Source of the DNA: PSRI01 sp041484195
Lineage (GTDB): Bacteria > Bacteroidota > Bacteroidia > Chitinophagales > Chitinophagaceae
Direction: 5' to 3'
DNA: 42,085 bases
Assembly: GCA_041484195.1 (NCBI GenBank)
Contig: JBGPHC010000032.1
Coordinates: 1-42,085, forward strand
Each line of letters opens with the position of its first letter. Within the stretch, counting starts at the first letter, position 1. The position numbers and the translations under genes are program-made. Shown here piece by piece: positions 8,642 to 17,888 of this stretch. The notes under the pieces are model-generated. The model was not told where the DNA came from. It saw only the letters and a program-made list of their open reading frames with translations, and did no database searches.

Positions 8642-9208
8642 ATGCACGACATTGAGCCTTTTTACAACTGGCGTCACCTATATACTACTGAGACGGATGA
8701 AAGGTCTCCCTTTTATGGAAGGGAATACAGCGAGTTTGAATATACCCAGGCGGTATATAACTACTATATTCATCCGCAATGGGACGATTTTGATTCGCGT
8801 ACCCTATACATGAAAATCCTTTATGCGGATTATGACCAACATTTTGTAATCATAGAATTGATCGGGGAATGGAATGATGCCATTGAAAATGATATCATGA
8901 CATTGAGGAGAGAAGTCACTGATCTCTTATTCAAGGAAGGGATCTACAAATTCATCATCGTTGCCGAAAATGTCCTCAATTTTCACAGTAGCGATGACAG
9001 CTATTACGAAGATTGGTACGAGGAGCTGGAGGAAGAACACGGGTGGGTCACTATATTGAATATGCCGGAGCAATCGCAATACGATTTCAGGAAGGCCAGG
9101 CTCAACCGTTATGTGGAATTACTCGACTTTCCTCACTGGCGTACCATGCAGCCTCAACACTTATTTCACCTTATTGATAACTTTCATAATATGCGTCTGG
9201 CCGAATAA
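8642..9208 (+). CDS. Conserved-looking acidic protein, function unknown
   Basis: I do not recognise this 188-residue protein. It is soluble, with no signal peptide or membrane segment, and is rich in aromatic and acidic residues. Notable are a Tyr-rich N-terminal third (FYNWRHLYTT, YTQAVYNYYIHPQWDDF), a central stretch alternating beta-like and helical segments (FVIIELIGEW, FIIVAENVLNFH), an acidic patch YYEDWYEELEEEHGWV near 128-143, and a C-terminal FPHWRTMQPQHLFHLIDNFHNMRL. The start at 8642 is the third of three nearby ATGs in different frames. It follows thrC by 62 bases on the same strand and could be read through from thr, or from a weak -7-like GATATTTG at 8614-8621. Its composition looks like a real, folded, housekeeping-style protein. 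Confidence 0.8.
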   Translation: MHDIEPFYNWRHLYTTETDERSPFYGREYSEFEYTQAVYNYYIHPQWDDFDSRTLYMKILYADYDQHFVIIELIGEWNDAIENDIMTLRREVTDLLFKEGIYKFIIVAENVLNFHSSDDSYYEDWYEELEEEHGWVTILNMPEQSQYDFRKARLNRYVELLDFPHWRTMQPQHLFHLIDNFHNMRLAE

Positions 9209-9386
9209 TGACAGAAATCAATCTGCTTAGGCCAGGGAATCGCGATCTATTCAAATTTTCTGTTGATCCCTGAAAACACTGTCCCATCATAGGTTCCAGG
9301 CCCATTCGCCTTGCAATTATCTTCAATTCAGAGGCATCCCGGGCCAAAAAAGTCCCATAAACTGATTTTAGAGAGCGTTCGTGCTT

Positions 9387-9394
9387 TATTTTTG
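9387..9394 (+). promoter_or_regulatory. sdhCAB promoter -7 element
   Basis: TATTTTTG is an exact match to the Bacteroidota -7 consensus TAnnTTTG. It lies 30 bases before the sdhC ATG, so transcription would start near 9401. No good TTG is found at the -33 spacing. Confidence 0.5.
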
Positions 9395-9424
9395 CACACG
9401 AATCTCCAAACCATTTCTTCATTT

Positions 9425-10132
9425 ATGACCTGGCAACAAATTTTCACTTCATCCGTAGGTAAAAAAATTGTGATGGGGCTTACAGGACTTTTCCTGATTT
9501 CATTTCTCGTAGTACATGTCGGAATCAATGCCTGTATCTGGGCCAATGATCACGGCGAAATGTTCAACAAGGCCGCGCATTTCATGGGATCAAGTGTTCT
9601 GATCCGCATTATGGAAATTGGTCTCTTTGTCGGATTCATCATTCATATCGTCCAGGGATTCGTATTGGAGGCGCAAAACCGATCCAAGCGAAAGATTGGA
9701 TACCAGGTAGGTCTTGGCAATAGGGGGAGCAGATGGTATAGACGGAGCATGGGTTTGTTGGGAACGCTGATACTGCTTTTCCTGATTCTGCATTTGTATC
9801 ATTTTTGGACACCGAGTAGGCTTGGTGGTTATTTCAACATTCATGAATTGAGGCCCGTCGCTTATGAAAATGGAAAGGAAATTCATAACCTCTACGCGGA
9901 ATTGTTGCAAGTGTTTCAGGGCAATTCCCTGGTCGTATTGATCTATGTTCTGGGATGTTTTTCTCTTTCTTTCCACCTGATGCATGGTTTTCAAAGTGCG
10001 TTCAGAACGCTTGGACTGCACAATCAGAGATATGTGGTGATTGTCAAAACGGCAGGAGCTGTATTTTCAATAATTGTACCGCTGGCCTTTGCCATGATGC
10101 CATTGTCTATATATTTTCAGTGGCTGAACTAA
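9425..10132 (+). CDS. sdhC: Succinate dehydrogenase cytochrome b subunit
   Basis: This 235-residue membrane anchor of complex II carries haem b and passes electrons from SdhB to quinone. Five hydrophobic segments are visible (about 14-36, 60-80, 108-128, 165-187, 205-227), the arrangement of single-polypeptide, di-haem type B anchors. Candidate haem-ligand histidines lie in membrane segments: His31 (VVHVGIN), His74, His123/His126 and His184/His187. The frame is open 38 codons further upstream, but ATG 9425 follows an exact -7 promoter element and gives the usual short N-terminus MTWQQIFTSSVGKKIVMGLTG. It is the first gene of sdhCAB; the ORF stop is 105 bases before the chosen sdhA start. The quinone is probably menaquinone, by analogy with related type B enzymes. 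Confidence 0.93.
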   Translation: MTWQQIFTSSVGKKIVMGLTGLFLISFLVVHVGINACIWANDHGEMFNKAAHFMGSSVLIRIMEIGLFVGFIIHIVQGFVLEAQNRSKRKIGYQVGLGNRGSRWYRRSMGLLGTLILLFLILHLYHFWTPSRLGGYFNIHELRPVAYENGKEIHNLYAELLQVFQGNSLVVLIYVLGCFSLSFHLMHGFQSAFRTLGLHNQRYVVIVKTAGAVFSIIVPLAFAMMPLSIYFQWLN

Positions 10133-10237
10133 ATGAGTAGCTTGGAAGGGAGGGCCAGGAGATGGTATGGGATTGAAATGAGGCGCCCATCCGACAGAAT
10201 CGAAATATTCATCAATCAATTAAGCAATCAACTTCAT

Positions 10238-12211
10238 ATGTTGAATTCTAAAATCCCTGCAGGTCCGTTAGAAAACAAATGGATGAATTACAAAGCGACC
10301 TGTAAACTGGTGAATCCAGCCAATAAACGAAAACTGGAAATCATCGTGGTGGGAACCGGTCTGGCCGGTGCCTCTGCCGCAGCATCCCTGGGAGAACTCG
10401 GTTATAAGGTTAAGGCTTATTGTTTTCAGGATTCTCCAAGGCGCGCGCATTCCATCGCCGCGCAGGGAGGAATCAATGCGTCAAAAAATTATCAGAATGA
10501 CGGTGATTCAGTATTCCGTTTATTTTATGATACTATCAAGGGTGGAGACTACCGTTCCAGGGAAGCCAATGTATATCGGTTGGCGGAAGTCAGTGGAAAT
10601 ATCATTGACCAATGCGTGGCACAGGGTGTTCCCTTTGCAAGGGAATATGGAGGATTATTGAGCAACCGCTCATTTGGCGGCACCCTCGTTCAAAGAACTT
10701 TTTATGCGGCCGGTCAGACCGGGCAGCAATTACTGATAGGTGCTTATCAGGCTTTAGAGAGGCAGGTTGCTCTGGGCAATGTGAAAATGTATAGCCGCCA
10801 TGAAATGCTGGATGTGGTGAAGATCGATGGCAAAGCGAGAGGAATCATCGTCAGAGATCTCATAACGGGTAAGCTGGAACGCCATTTTGGACACGCTGTC
10901 CTGCTATGCAGCGGTGGATACGGAAATGTATTCTACTTATCCACCAATGCAATGGGATCCAATGTAACCGCTGCCTGGAAGGCACATAAGAAAGGCGCTT
11001 ATTTCGCAAATCCCTGCTATACCCAGATCCATCCCACATGCATTCCCGTTACTGGTGATCACCAGTCGAAACTGACCCTGATGTCAGAAAGTTTGAGAAA
11101 TGACGGTAGGATTTGGGTGCCCTTGAAAAAAGGCGACGACAGAAAAGCGACTCAAATTCCGGAAAATGAAAGAGACTATTACCTTGAAAGAAGATACCCC
11201 GCATACGGAAACCTGGTTCCCAGAGACGTAGCTTCAAGGGCCGCCAAAGAAAGATGCGACGCGGGTTATGGAGTAGGCAGCTCAAAGCAGGCGGTTTATC
11301 TTGACTATGCTTCGGCCATCCATCGCTATGGGCTGATAGAAGTTGGTAAACAAAGAATCGAAAATGCGGATCCGGAAACTATTATTAAGCTGGGTAGGGA
11401 AGTAGTGAAAGAAAAATATGGTAACCTTTTCGATATGTACGAAAAGATCACCGGGGAGAATCCTTATGAAGTGCCGATGCGCATCTACCCCGCGGTTCAC
11501 TATACTATGGGAGGTCTCTGGGTTGACTATGAATTGATGACGAATATTCCAGGTCTCTATTGCTTGGGAGAGGCCAATTTTTCTGATCATGGGGCCAACA
11601 GGCTGGGGGCTTCGGCGCTGATGCAGGGTTTGGCCGATGGGTATTTTGTGATTCCTTACACGATCGGGAACTATTTGGCCAATGAGATCAGAACCGAAAA
11701 CATTCCCACGGATCATCCGGCTTTTGTGGAAGCTGAAAAAGCCGTCATCGAGCGGATCAACAGGCTCATGAATATAAAGGGTAGTCAAAGCGTTGAAAGT
11801 TTTCATAAGCGACTCGGCAAGATCATGTGGAATAAATGCGGAATGGCCAGAAATGCAAAAGATCTGAAAGAAGCCATTGGCGAAATAAGGTCGCTCCGGG
11901 AAGAATTCTGGAAAGATCTGAAGATCCCGGGAGATATCAACGATCTGAACCCCGAACTCGACAAAGCGGGCAGGGTAGCGGACTTTATGGAGTTAGCCGA
12001 ACTCGTATGCATAGACGCTTTGGATCGGAACGAGAGTTGTGGCGGACATTTTCGCGAAGAATATCAAACACCGGAGGGAGAGGCGCTCAGGCGGGATGAT
12101 CTGTATCAGTACGTGGCTGCATGGGAATTGCAGGGAGATAGCAAATGGGAATTACACAAGGAAGAATTGGAATTTGAGGTTGCAAAACCCAGCCAGAGGA
12201 GCTACAAATAG
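10238..12211 (+). CDS. sdhA: Succinate dehydrogenase flavoprotein subunit
   Basis: The 657-residue catalytic subunit oxidises succinate to fumarate at FAD and hands electrons to SdhB. The Rossmann dinucleotide motif VVGTGLAGA gives Gly39-x-Gly41-x-x-Gly44, and His71 in RRAHSIAAQGGIN is the residue that covalently carries FAD. HYTMGGLWVDY and LGASALMQGLADGYF are typical of the fumarate reductase/SDH flavoprotein family. The frame extends upstream to 10133, but those 35 codons have no family resemblance; MLNSKIPAGPLENKW at 10238 is the expected start, leaving a 105-base gap after sdhC. The length and insertions fit the type B (Bacillus/Bacteroidota) form rather than the ~590-residue E. coli form. 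Confidence 0.96.
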   Translation: MLNSKIPAGPLENKWMNYKATCKLVNPANKRKLEIIVVGTGLAGASAAASLGELGYKVKAYCFQDSPRRAHSIAAQGGINASKNYQNDGDSVFRLFYDTIKGGDYRSREANVYRLAEVSGNIIDQCVAQGVPFAREYGGLLSNRSFGGTLVQRTFYAAGQTGQQLLIGAYQALERQVALGNVKMYSRHEMLDVVKIDGKARGIIVRDLITGKLERHFGHAVLLCSGGYGNVFYLSTNAMGSNVTAAWKAHKKGAYFANPCYTQIHPTCIPVTGDHQSKLTLMSESLRNDGRIWVPLKKGDDRKATQIPENERDYYLERRYPAYGNLVPRDVASRAAKERCDAGYGVGSSKQAVYLDYASAIHRYGLIEVGKQRIENADPETIIKLGREVVKEKYGNLFDMYEKITGENPYEVPMRIYPAVHYTMGGLWVDYELMTNIPGLYCLGEANFSDHGANRLGASALMQGLADGYFVIPYTIGNYLANEIRTENIPTDHPAFVEAEKAVIERINRLMNIKGSQSVESFHKRLGKIMWNKCGMARNAKDLKEAIGEIRSLREEFWKDLKIPGDINDLNPELDKAGRVADFMELAELVCIDALDRNESCGGHFREEYQTPEGEALRRDDLYQYVAAWELQGDSKWELHKEELEFEVAKPSQRSYK

Positions 12212-12319
12212 TGGCCATTACCTTTTCGCCAAGACTAATCGGGTCATTCGAATGTTGAAAGCGGCATTAATTTGATTAATTAAATAATAAGAGACAGCAA
12301 TTGTCGGTATAATTTTATT

Positions 12320-13084
12320 ATGGAACATTATAAAATGAACCTCACCCTGAAAATCTGGCGGCAAAAAAACCACCAGGACAAGGGACAGTTTGTAACATAC
12401 CAGGTAGCAGGGATTTCTTCTGAGATGTCATTCCTCGAAATGTTCGACGTACTCAATGAAAATCTTATAGAAGAAGGGAAAGAGCCCATTGCCTTTGACC
12501 ACGATTGCAGGGAAGGAATATGCGGTGCCTGCTCCATGTATATCAATGGCAGGCCTCATGGCCCCTGGCAAGGAACCACTACCTGCCAATTGCATATGAG
12601 AGCTTTTAAAGACGGCGACACGATTGTTGTAGAACCCTGGCGCGCCAATGCATTTCCCGTGGTCAAGGACCTGATAGTTGACCGTTCCGCATTCGACCGC
12701 ATTATTCAGGCGGGGGGATTCATTTCTGTCAATACTGGAAATGCGGTGGATGGTAATACAATGCCCATTGAAAAATCAAAAGCCGATGAAGCATTTGCGG
12801 CCGCTGCCTGCATTGGTTGCGGAGCATGCGTGGCAGCCTGCAAGAATAGTTCTGCCATGCTTTTCGTATCAGCCAAAGTTTCGCATCTGGCATTACTGCC
12901 CCAGGGCGAGCCCGAAAAGCATACCCGCGTTCTCAATATGCTCACGCATATGGATAAGGAAGGCTTTGGCGCCTGTTCCAATACCGGAGCCTGCGAGGCG
13001 GTTTGTCCTAAAGAAATATCACTCGATAATATCGCGAGACTCAATATGGAATACCTCGGGTCCTCACTCACAACGGATAAATAA
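12320..13084 (+). CDS. sdhB: Succinate dehydrogenase iron-sulfur subunit
   Basis: A 254-residue electron-transfer subunit linking the FAD of SdhA to the haems of SdhC. The N-terminal plant-type ferredoxin domain carries the [2Fe-2S] ligands Cys63, Cys68, Cys71 (CREGICGAC) and Cys89. The C-terminal domain has CIGCGACVAAC (Cys164, 167, 170, 174) and CSNTGACEAVCP (Cys219, 225, 229), supplying the [4Fe-4S] and [3Fe-4S] clusters; all are present. A second in-frame ATG at 12335 (MNLTLKIW) is an alternative start. It lies 108 bases after sdhA, a wider gap than usual in an operon, and the gap contains AT-rich inverted sequence around 12270-12300. Confidence 0.96.
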   Translation: MEHYKMNLTLKIWRQKNHQDKGQFVTYQVAGISSEMSFLEMFDVLNENLIEEGKEPIAFDHDCREGICGACSMYINGRPHGPWQGTTTCQLHMRAFKDGDTIVVEPWRANAFPVVKDLIVDRSAFDRIIQAGGFISVNTGNAVDGNTMPIEKSKADEAFAAAACIGCGACVAACKNSSAMLFVSAKVSHLALLPQGEPEKHTRVLNMLTHMDKEGFGACSNTGACEAVCPKEISLDNIARLNMEYLGSSLTTDK

Positions 13085-13124
13085 CCCCGCCTGAACCAGA
13101 AATAAGCGATTTTGATGCCCTTGA

Positions 13125-13141
13125 TCCGGGCTTGATCCGGA
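13125..13141 (+). terminator. Weak hairpin after sdhB
   Basis: TCCGG (13125-13129) can pair with CCGGA (13137-13141) around a 7-base loop. The site is built from a direct repeat of CTTGATCCGG (13120 and 13131). There is no U run after it, so termination is doubtful; it is the only structure between sdhB and the next gene. Confidence 0.25.
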
Positions 13142-13168
13142 CGCTAAAAATGGCCCCTAATCCTCTTT

Positions 13169-13200
13169 TTGCCATTGATAAACAATAAATTCTAAATTTA
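13169..13200 (+). promoter_or_regulatory. Probable promoter of the large outer-membrane protein
   Basis: TTG at 13169-13171, 21 bases, then TAAATTTA at 13193-13200 (7 of 8 to TAnnTTTG). Transcription would start near 13207, about 18 bases ahead of the TTG start codon. Confidence 0.45.
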
Positions 13201-13224
13201 GGCATTGTTAGAAAAAAAGAAGGA

Positions 13225-16200
13225 TTGAAAGACCGCCTGATTCTGATAATGCTATGTCTGGTGCTGGTGCAGAGTGGTTATGCCCAACTGAATCCTTCGC
13301 CTTCCAATCTGCGCAGAAAATACCTTCAGGCGCAGAAAGATACTATACAAATAGACAGCCTCAGCATCATCCCCAACTCATTTGCCATTCCGGGACTTGA
13401 CAAATCAAGCTGGGAACTTGACTATTTCAATGCAAGACTGATATGGAAGAAGAAACCTGCCACAGACAGTGTCCTGAGTTTCTATCGTGTTTTTCAGGGG
13501 AGGTTCAAAACGGTATATCAACACCTGAAATTCGATAGCATTCAAAATAATATCATTGGCTCACCAGTGGTGATCAACTATGGAAACGAGTTGCAGAACT
13601 CTATCTTCGACTTCGGCAGTGTAAATTACAATGGGAGTTTCGGCAGAGCACTCTCCTTCGGCAACCGGCAGGATGTAGTGGTGAATTCCAGTTTGAACCT
13701 GCAAATGAACGGATGGCTCGGCGACAGCATAGAAGTTTCGGCCGCCATCAGTGACAATAATATTCCGATTCAGCCCGACGGCAATACTCAAAATCTAAAT
13801 GAATTCGACAAGGTATTCATCCAGTTTAAAAAAAAGGGATGGCATTTTGATATTGGGGATATAGATATCCGTCAGCAACAAAGCTATTTTCTAAATTTCT
13901 ATTCCAGGCTTCAGGGAGCCGCATTCGAACAAAACAGCAAATTTGGCAAGAACTCCTCCAATGATATTCTGGTCAGTGGCGCGGTAGCAAAGGGCAAATT
14001 TACCAGGAATATTTTCCAGGGAGCAGAAGGTAACCAGGGGCCCTACAGACTTACGGGCGCCAACAACGAATTGTTCTTTATAGTACTGGCAGGCACCGAG
14101 CGGGTATTCATAGACGGTGAACCCATGCAAAGGGGAGAGGACCAGGACTATGTTATCAACTACAATACGGCGGAAATAACTTTTACGCCTAAGCGAATGA
14201 TCACCAAGGATAGCAGAATCCAGGTAGAGTTCGGTTATGCAGACAGGAATTTCCTGAACTCACAATTGTATGCCATGGACGAAGTGAAACTGAACAATAA
14301 GCTCAAACTCAAACTCGCCTCTTACAATAACGCCGATGCCCGGAATTCTCCCGTCAACCAGACACTGGACCCAAAGCAGCGGCAGTTTCTGGCCGACATC
14401 GGAGACAGCACACAAAACGCCTTTTATCCATCGGCTTCTATTGACACATTCTCGGCTTCCAAGATCCTTTACAAGAAAGTTGATACACTCATTAATGGAG
14501 TCTTGCAGGATTCCATATATATGTATTCCACGGACGCCTCCAGTATCCTTTACAGCCTGGCTTTTTCAGATGTGGGAGTGGGGAAGGGTGACTACCTGCC
14601 CGACGAGACCAATGCGGCCAACGGCAAAACCTTCAGGTGGGTTTCTCCCGATATAAACAATAATAAGCAGGGACAATATGAACCGAAGATCCTCTTGATA
14701 GCCCCCAGGAAACAGCAATTGATAAGCCTCGGCGCGGAATATGCTCTCTCTCCGACCAGCACCATCAGCACCGAAATGGCCATGAGTAATTTTGACGTAA
14801 ATACATTTTCAAGCAAAAATAAATCAGACAATACCGGATTTGCCGCAAGATTTCTCCTCAACGATGCAAGGCCGATAAAAAATTCTTCAAGAGGCCTGCA
14901 ATTTCAAACCAACCTCGGATACGAATGGGTTCAATCGGCCTTCAAACCAATAGAAAGACTCAGGGCCGTTGAATTCAACAGGGAATGGGGTCTGCCTCTG
15001 GATGCCGGGCCGGCTACGGAGAATATTCTGAAGGCAGGTGTACAGCTCAGGGACAAGACTGGATTCAACCTTCAATACCAGTTGTCATCCTATGTTCGCA
15101 GCGACCATTACAACGGGCTACGAAACAGCATCCTCCACAGCGCGACCGTCAAAGGCTGGCGGATCAATGACCAGATCAATATCACCAATATCAACCAGGA
15201 ATCCCAAAAAGGATATTACCTGAAACCATCAGTGGATCTTTCCAGGACCTTTCCCAAATTAGGCAACTATACGCTTGGAGTGACCTATAGCCTGGAAAAG
15301 ACTTTTCTGAAATACAAACAATTCGATTCGCTCAACCTGGCAAGTTTTTCCTTTGATACCTGGCAGGCCTACCTGAAATCGCCTGAAAACAAACCGAATA
15401 AATGGGGACTTACTTATTTCACAAGGACCAATAAATATCCCTCAAAAAATGAATTGCTGAAGTCTGACAGGAGCAATAATGTGAACATCTATGCCGAATT
15501 GCGAAAAAATCCCAGGCACCAATTCAGGCTGAGCGCCAGTTACCGCAGGTTGAACATCCTCGACAGTACAGTCACCAGCCAAAAGCCGGATGAGACCGTT
15601 CTCGGCAGGGCCGAATATTTCGTGAATGAATTCAAAGGGTTGCTGAACGGTAATATTCTATATGAGGTGGGAACGGGGCAGGAACAAAAAAGGAACTTCT
15701 CTTATCTAGAAGTGCCAGCCGGCCAGGGCGAATATACCTGGATCGATTATAACAATGACGGAATCCCACAATTGAATGAATTCGAAGTGGCACAGTTCCA
15801 GGACCAGGCAAAGTACATCCGGGTATTTACTCCCACCAATGAATATATAAGGGCCAATTATCTACAGTTCAACTACAGTCTCACAATAGATCCACGGTCT
15901 GCTATCAAAACCGCCAATGCGGGATCCTTTCTGAAATTCCTCGCGCGCATGAACCTGCAGAGCACTCTGCAGATTTTCAAGAAGGAAAAGTCTGACCACC
16001 TGGTGAATTTCAACCCCTACAAGACCGCTATTTATGACACTTCATTAATAACGCTTAGCCAGGTATTCACGAATTCGTTTTCGTTTAACCGGTATAGTAA
16101 TGTATGGGGGCTTGACATTAATAATATCAGGAATAGCTCCAAAGCTTTTCTGACATATGGCTATGAAAGTCATAGGCAAAACGACTGGAGCCTGAAGGCA

Positions 16201-16707
16201 AGATGGAATATCAACCGGAATTTCCTGTTGGAGGTCAATAACAGGAAAGCGATGAACGAGCTGGCTACTCCTACCTTCAGCAACCGCAATTACCTGGTAA
16301 AGGGATATTCTGTGGAGCCACAATTGGTGTACACCCGGGGAACCAATTTAAGGATCATGCTGGGTTACAAATTCGATGACAAGAAAAATACGGATTCCAC
16401 CCAAAAGGCTACCATTCATTCACTCAACTCGGAAATAAAGTACAATGTATTGTCCAATAGTTCGGTGAGCGCCAGGTTTACGTATAGTCATATCCGGTAC
16501 CTTGATCCGCCTGATAATGTTCCCAATACCACTGTTTCCTATATCATGCTGGACGCCCTGCTGCCGGGGAAAAACTTTTTATGGACCATTGATTTTACCA
16601 AGAGACTGACTTCATTTCTGGAACTCAATTTTCAGTATGAGGGGCGCAAATCGGGCCAATCGGGTACCGTTCATATCGGCAGGGCGGCTTTGAGGGCCTT
16701 GTTCTGA
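13225..16707 (+). CDS. Large outer-membrane beta-barrel protein, unknown function
   Basis: This 1160-residue exported protein begins with a clear signal peptide (MKDRLILIMLCLVLVQSGYA, cleavage after Ala20) and ends in Phe after a row of amphipathic strands, as outer-membrane barrels do. The start is a TTG; the next Met at residue 9 would cut the signal peptide short. The N-terminal half carries GRALSFGNRQDVVVNSSLNL, DNNIPIQPDGNTQNLNEFDK and GEDQDYVINYNTAEITFTPK, words reminiscent of SprA-like and other giant Bacteroidota outer-membrane proteins, though it is about half the length of SprA. A calcium-binding EF-hand-like loop D841-Y-N-N-D-G-I-P-Q-L-N-E852 sits in the second half. It stands alone between sdhB and a bidirectional terminator. 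Export and barrel fold are well supported; the function is not known to me. Confidence 0.85.
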   Translation: MKDRLILIMLCLVLVQSGYAQLNPSPSNLRRKYLQAQKDTIQIDSLSIIPNSFAIPGLDKSSWELDYFNARLIWKKKPATDSVLSFYRVFQGRFKTVYQHLKFDSIQNNIIGSPVVINYGNELQNSIFDFGSVNYNGSFGRALSFGNRQDVVVNSSLNLQMNGWLGDSIEVSAAISDNNIPIQPDGNTQNLNEFDKVFIQFKKKGWHFDIGDIDIRQQQSYFLNFYSRLQGAAFEQNSKFGKNSSNDILVSGAVAKGKFTRNIFQGAEGNQGPYRLTGANNELFFIVLAGTERVFIDGEPMQRGEDQDYVINYNTAEITFTPKRMITKDSRIQVEFGYADRNFLNSQLYAMDEVKLNNKLKLKLASYNNADARNSPVNQTLDPKQRQFLADIGDSTQNAFYPSASIDTFSASKILYKKVDTLINGVLQDSIYMYSTDASSILYSLAFSDVGVGKGDYLPDETNAANGKTFRWVSPDINNNKQGQYEPKILLIAPRKQQLISLGAEYALSPTSTISTEMAMSNFDVNTFSSKNKSDNTGFAARFLLNDARPIKNSSRGLQFQTNLGYEWVQSAFKPIERLRAVEFNREWGLPLDAGPATENILKAGVQLRDKTGFNLQYQLSSYVRSDHYNGLRNSILHSATVKGWRINDQINITNINQESQKGYYLKPSVDLSRTFPKLGNYTLGVTYSLEKTFLKYKQFDSLNLASFSFDTWQAYLKSPENKPNKWGLTYFTRTNKYPSKNELLKSDRSNNVNIYAELRKNPRHQFRLSASYRRLNILDSTVTSQKPDETVLGRAEYFVNEFKGLLNGNILYEVGTGQEQKRNFSYLEVPAGQGEYTWIDYNNDGIPQLNEFEVAQFQDQAKYIRVFTPTNEYIRANYLQFNYSLTIDPRSAIKTANAGSFLKFLARMNLQSTLQIFKKEKSDHLVNFNPYKTAIYDTSLITLSQVFTNSFSFNRYSNVWGLDINNIRNSSKAFLTYGYESHRQNDWSLKARWNINRNFLLEVNNRKAMNELATPTFSNRNYLVKGYSVEPQLVYTRGTNLRIMLGYKFDDKKNTDSTQKATIHSLNSEIKYNVLSNSSVSARFTYSHIRYLDPPDNVPNTTVSYIMLDALLPGKNFLWTIDFTKRLTSFLELNFQYEGRKSGQSGTVHIGRAALRALF

Positions 16708-16808
16708 GAAATGGATCCAACTTGAGATTGCAAAAGACTAATCCTCATTGATCAATCTCTATGGCGACACGTCAATTTTTATTTCCCTGACCATCCTAAT
16801 AAAATAAA

Positions 16809-16835
16809 ACCGGAAGCTGGCATCCAGCTCCCGGT
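16809..16835. terminator. Bidirectional terminator
   Basis: ACCGGAAGCTGG (16809-16820) pairs with CCAGCTCCCGGT (16824-16835) over 12 bp with one mismatch and a 3-base loop. CTTTCTT follows it, and AATAAAA precedes it (a U-rich tail on the other strand). It sits between the 3' ends of the convergent genes ending at 16707 and 16870 and can serve both. Confidence 0.85.
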
Positions 16836-16869
16836 CTTTCTTGTACCTTATATATATTAGCTTACTCTA

Positions 16870-17847
16870 TTATCCGAATATCCCACCTTTTTTCAGGGTT
16901 ACAGTACCGTCGCCGATCTTGAAACCATTCTGATAAACGTCAACTTTATAAGTTCCGGGTTTATATTTTTCAGTTTGTTTCAGATCAAAGCTCACGCTCT
17001 TGCGTTTCCCTTGTTCGTAGTCAACTGATACTTTATTAGTAAAGGTCTTGTCACCTTCTTCGCGGCTGGTGAATGTTCCGGAGCCCAGTCCATCTTCAGT
17101 TACAACTTTGCCGTCGGGATTGGTTACCACTACATAGAGATCCTTTGTACCGGTAGTAGCCAGTCTGTTTTCAACATCGAAGGTGATCCTGAATTTGTCG
17201 GCTCTCTTGGCCTTGGTGGTAGTGACTTCTTTGCCACTGCTCTTTTGATTGATTGCAGCAATCTGGAAATTCGATGCATTGAGTGTGGAGCCCACATCAA
17301 CTTTACCTTCCAGGTCTTTTTTCACCGTTTGAGTTGCAACCAGTGTATCAGAAAGCTGTTGTTTTTCTGTGGTTAATGTTTGGTTTGCGGTAGTGAGAGT
17401 CTGGTTTTCACCCTTGAGCCTTTCAATTTCCTGAACGTATTCTTCAATCTTGCCGTTCAATTGATTGATCAGTTTGCGGGCTTCAGCCAGGTCGGCTGCA
17501 GTAGCTCCCTGTTTGTTTATCAGCGTCTTGATCCTGGCTCTCATCACGTCCACATCCTTGTCCCTGGTCTTTACAAGGCTATCCAGTCTTGAATTTTCGG
17601 AAGTCATTTTATCCAACCGGATCTCGGCGGCCTGGTAGTCGGTCATCAGTTGATTCCTGACTGAATCCAGAGATGCATATTGAACATCCTTTTGCTGGAT
17701 AACTTCTTTGGTTTTACTTTTATCGTAAATGATATAACCCCATGTACCTAATAGAGCAGCGATGAGAACACCGTATATAATTCCACGGTTGTCCTTTTTA
17801 GGGGGTTGTGATGTGTTAGTTGCCGAAGGATAATTTGAAGCACTCAT
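16870..17847 (-). CDS. Membrane-anchored coiled-coil protein, function unknown
   Basis: I cannot assign a function to this 325-residue protein. A short Pro/Ser-rich cytoplasmic tail (1-21) is followed by one membrane segment (about 23-41, GIIYGVLIAALLGTWGYIIY). Then comes a long coiled coil to about residue 185 (heptad-like Leu/Ile spacing, Lys/Glu/Gln-rich, with a doubled QTLTTANQTLTTEKQ stretch) and a beta-rich C-terminal domain (about 215-325, FRITFDVENRLATTGTKDLYVVV to the end) that looks Ig-like. The topology suggests the coiled coil and C-terminal domain lie in the periplasm. The start codon is only 41 bases from the chosen start of the divergent exonuclease gene. The gene ends at the bidirectional terminator at 16809-16835. 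Confidence 0.85.
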   Translation of the reverse strand: MSASNYPSATNTSQPPKKDNRGIIYGVLIAALLGTWGYIIYDKSKTKEVIQQKDVQYASLDSVRNQLMTDYQAAEIRLDKMTSENSRLDSLVKTRDKDVDVMRARIKTLINKQGATAADLAEARKLINQLNGKIEEYVQEIERLKGENQTLTTANQTLTTEKQQLSDTLVATQTVKKDLEGKVDVGSTLNASNFQIAAINQKSSGKEVTTTKAKRADKFRITFDVENRLATTGTKDLYVVVTNPDGKVVTEDGLGSGTFTSREEGDKTFTNKVSVDYEQGKRKSVSFDLKQTEKYKPGTYKVDVYQNGFKIGDGTVTLKKGGIFG

Positions 17848-17888
17848 AGTTTTTATTTTTTAGTTGGTTTTTACAAATTTTGTTCCAT

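Noticed and set aside
11282..11806. A 174-codon reading frame opposite sdhA
   Set aside because: Shadow of a strongly conserved gene on the other strand, with no promoter and a composition typical of antisense frames.
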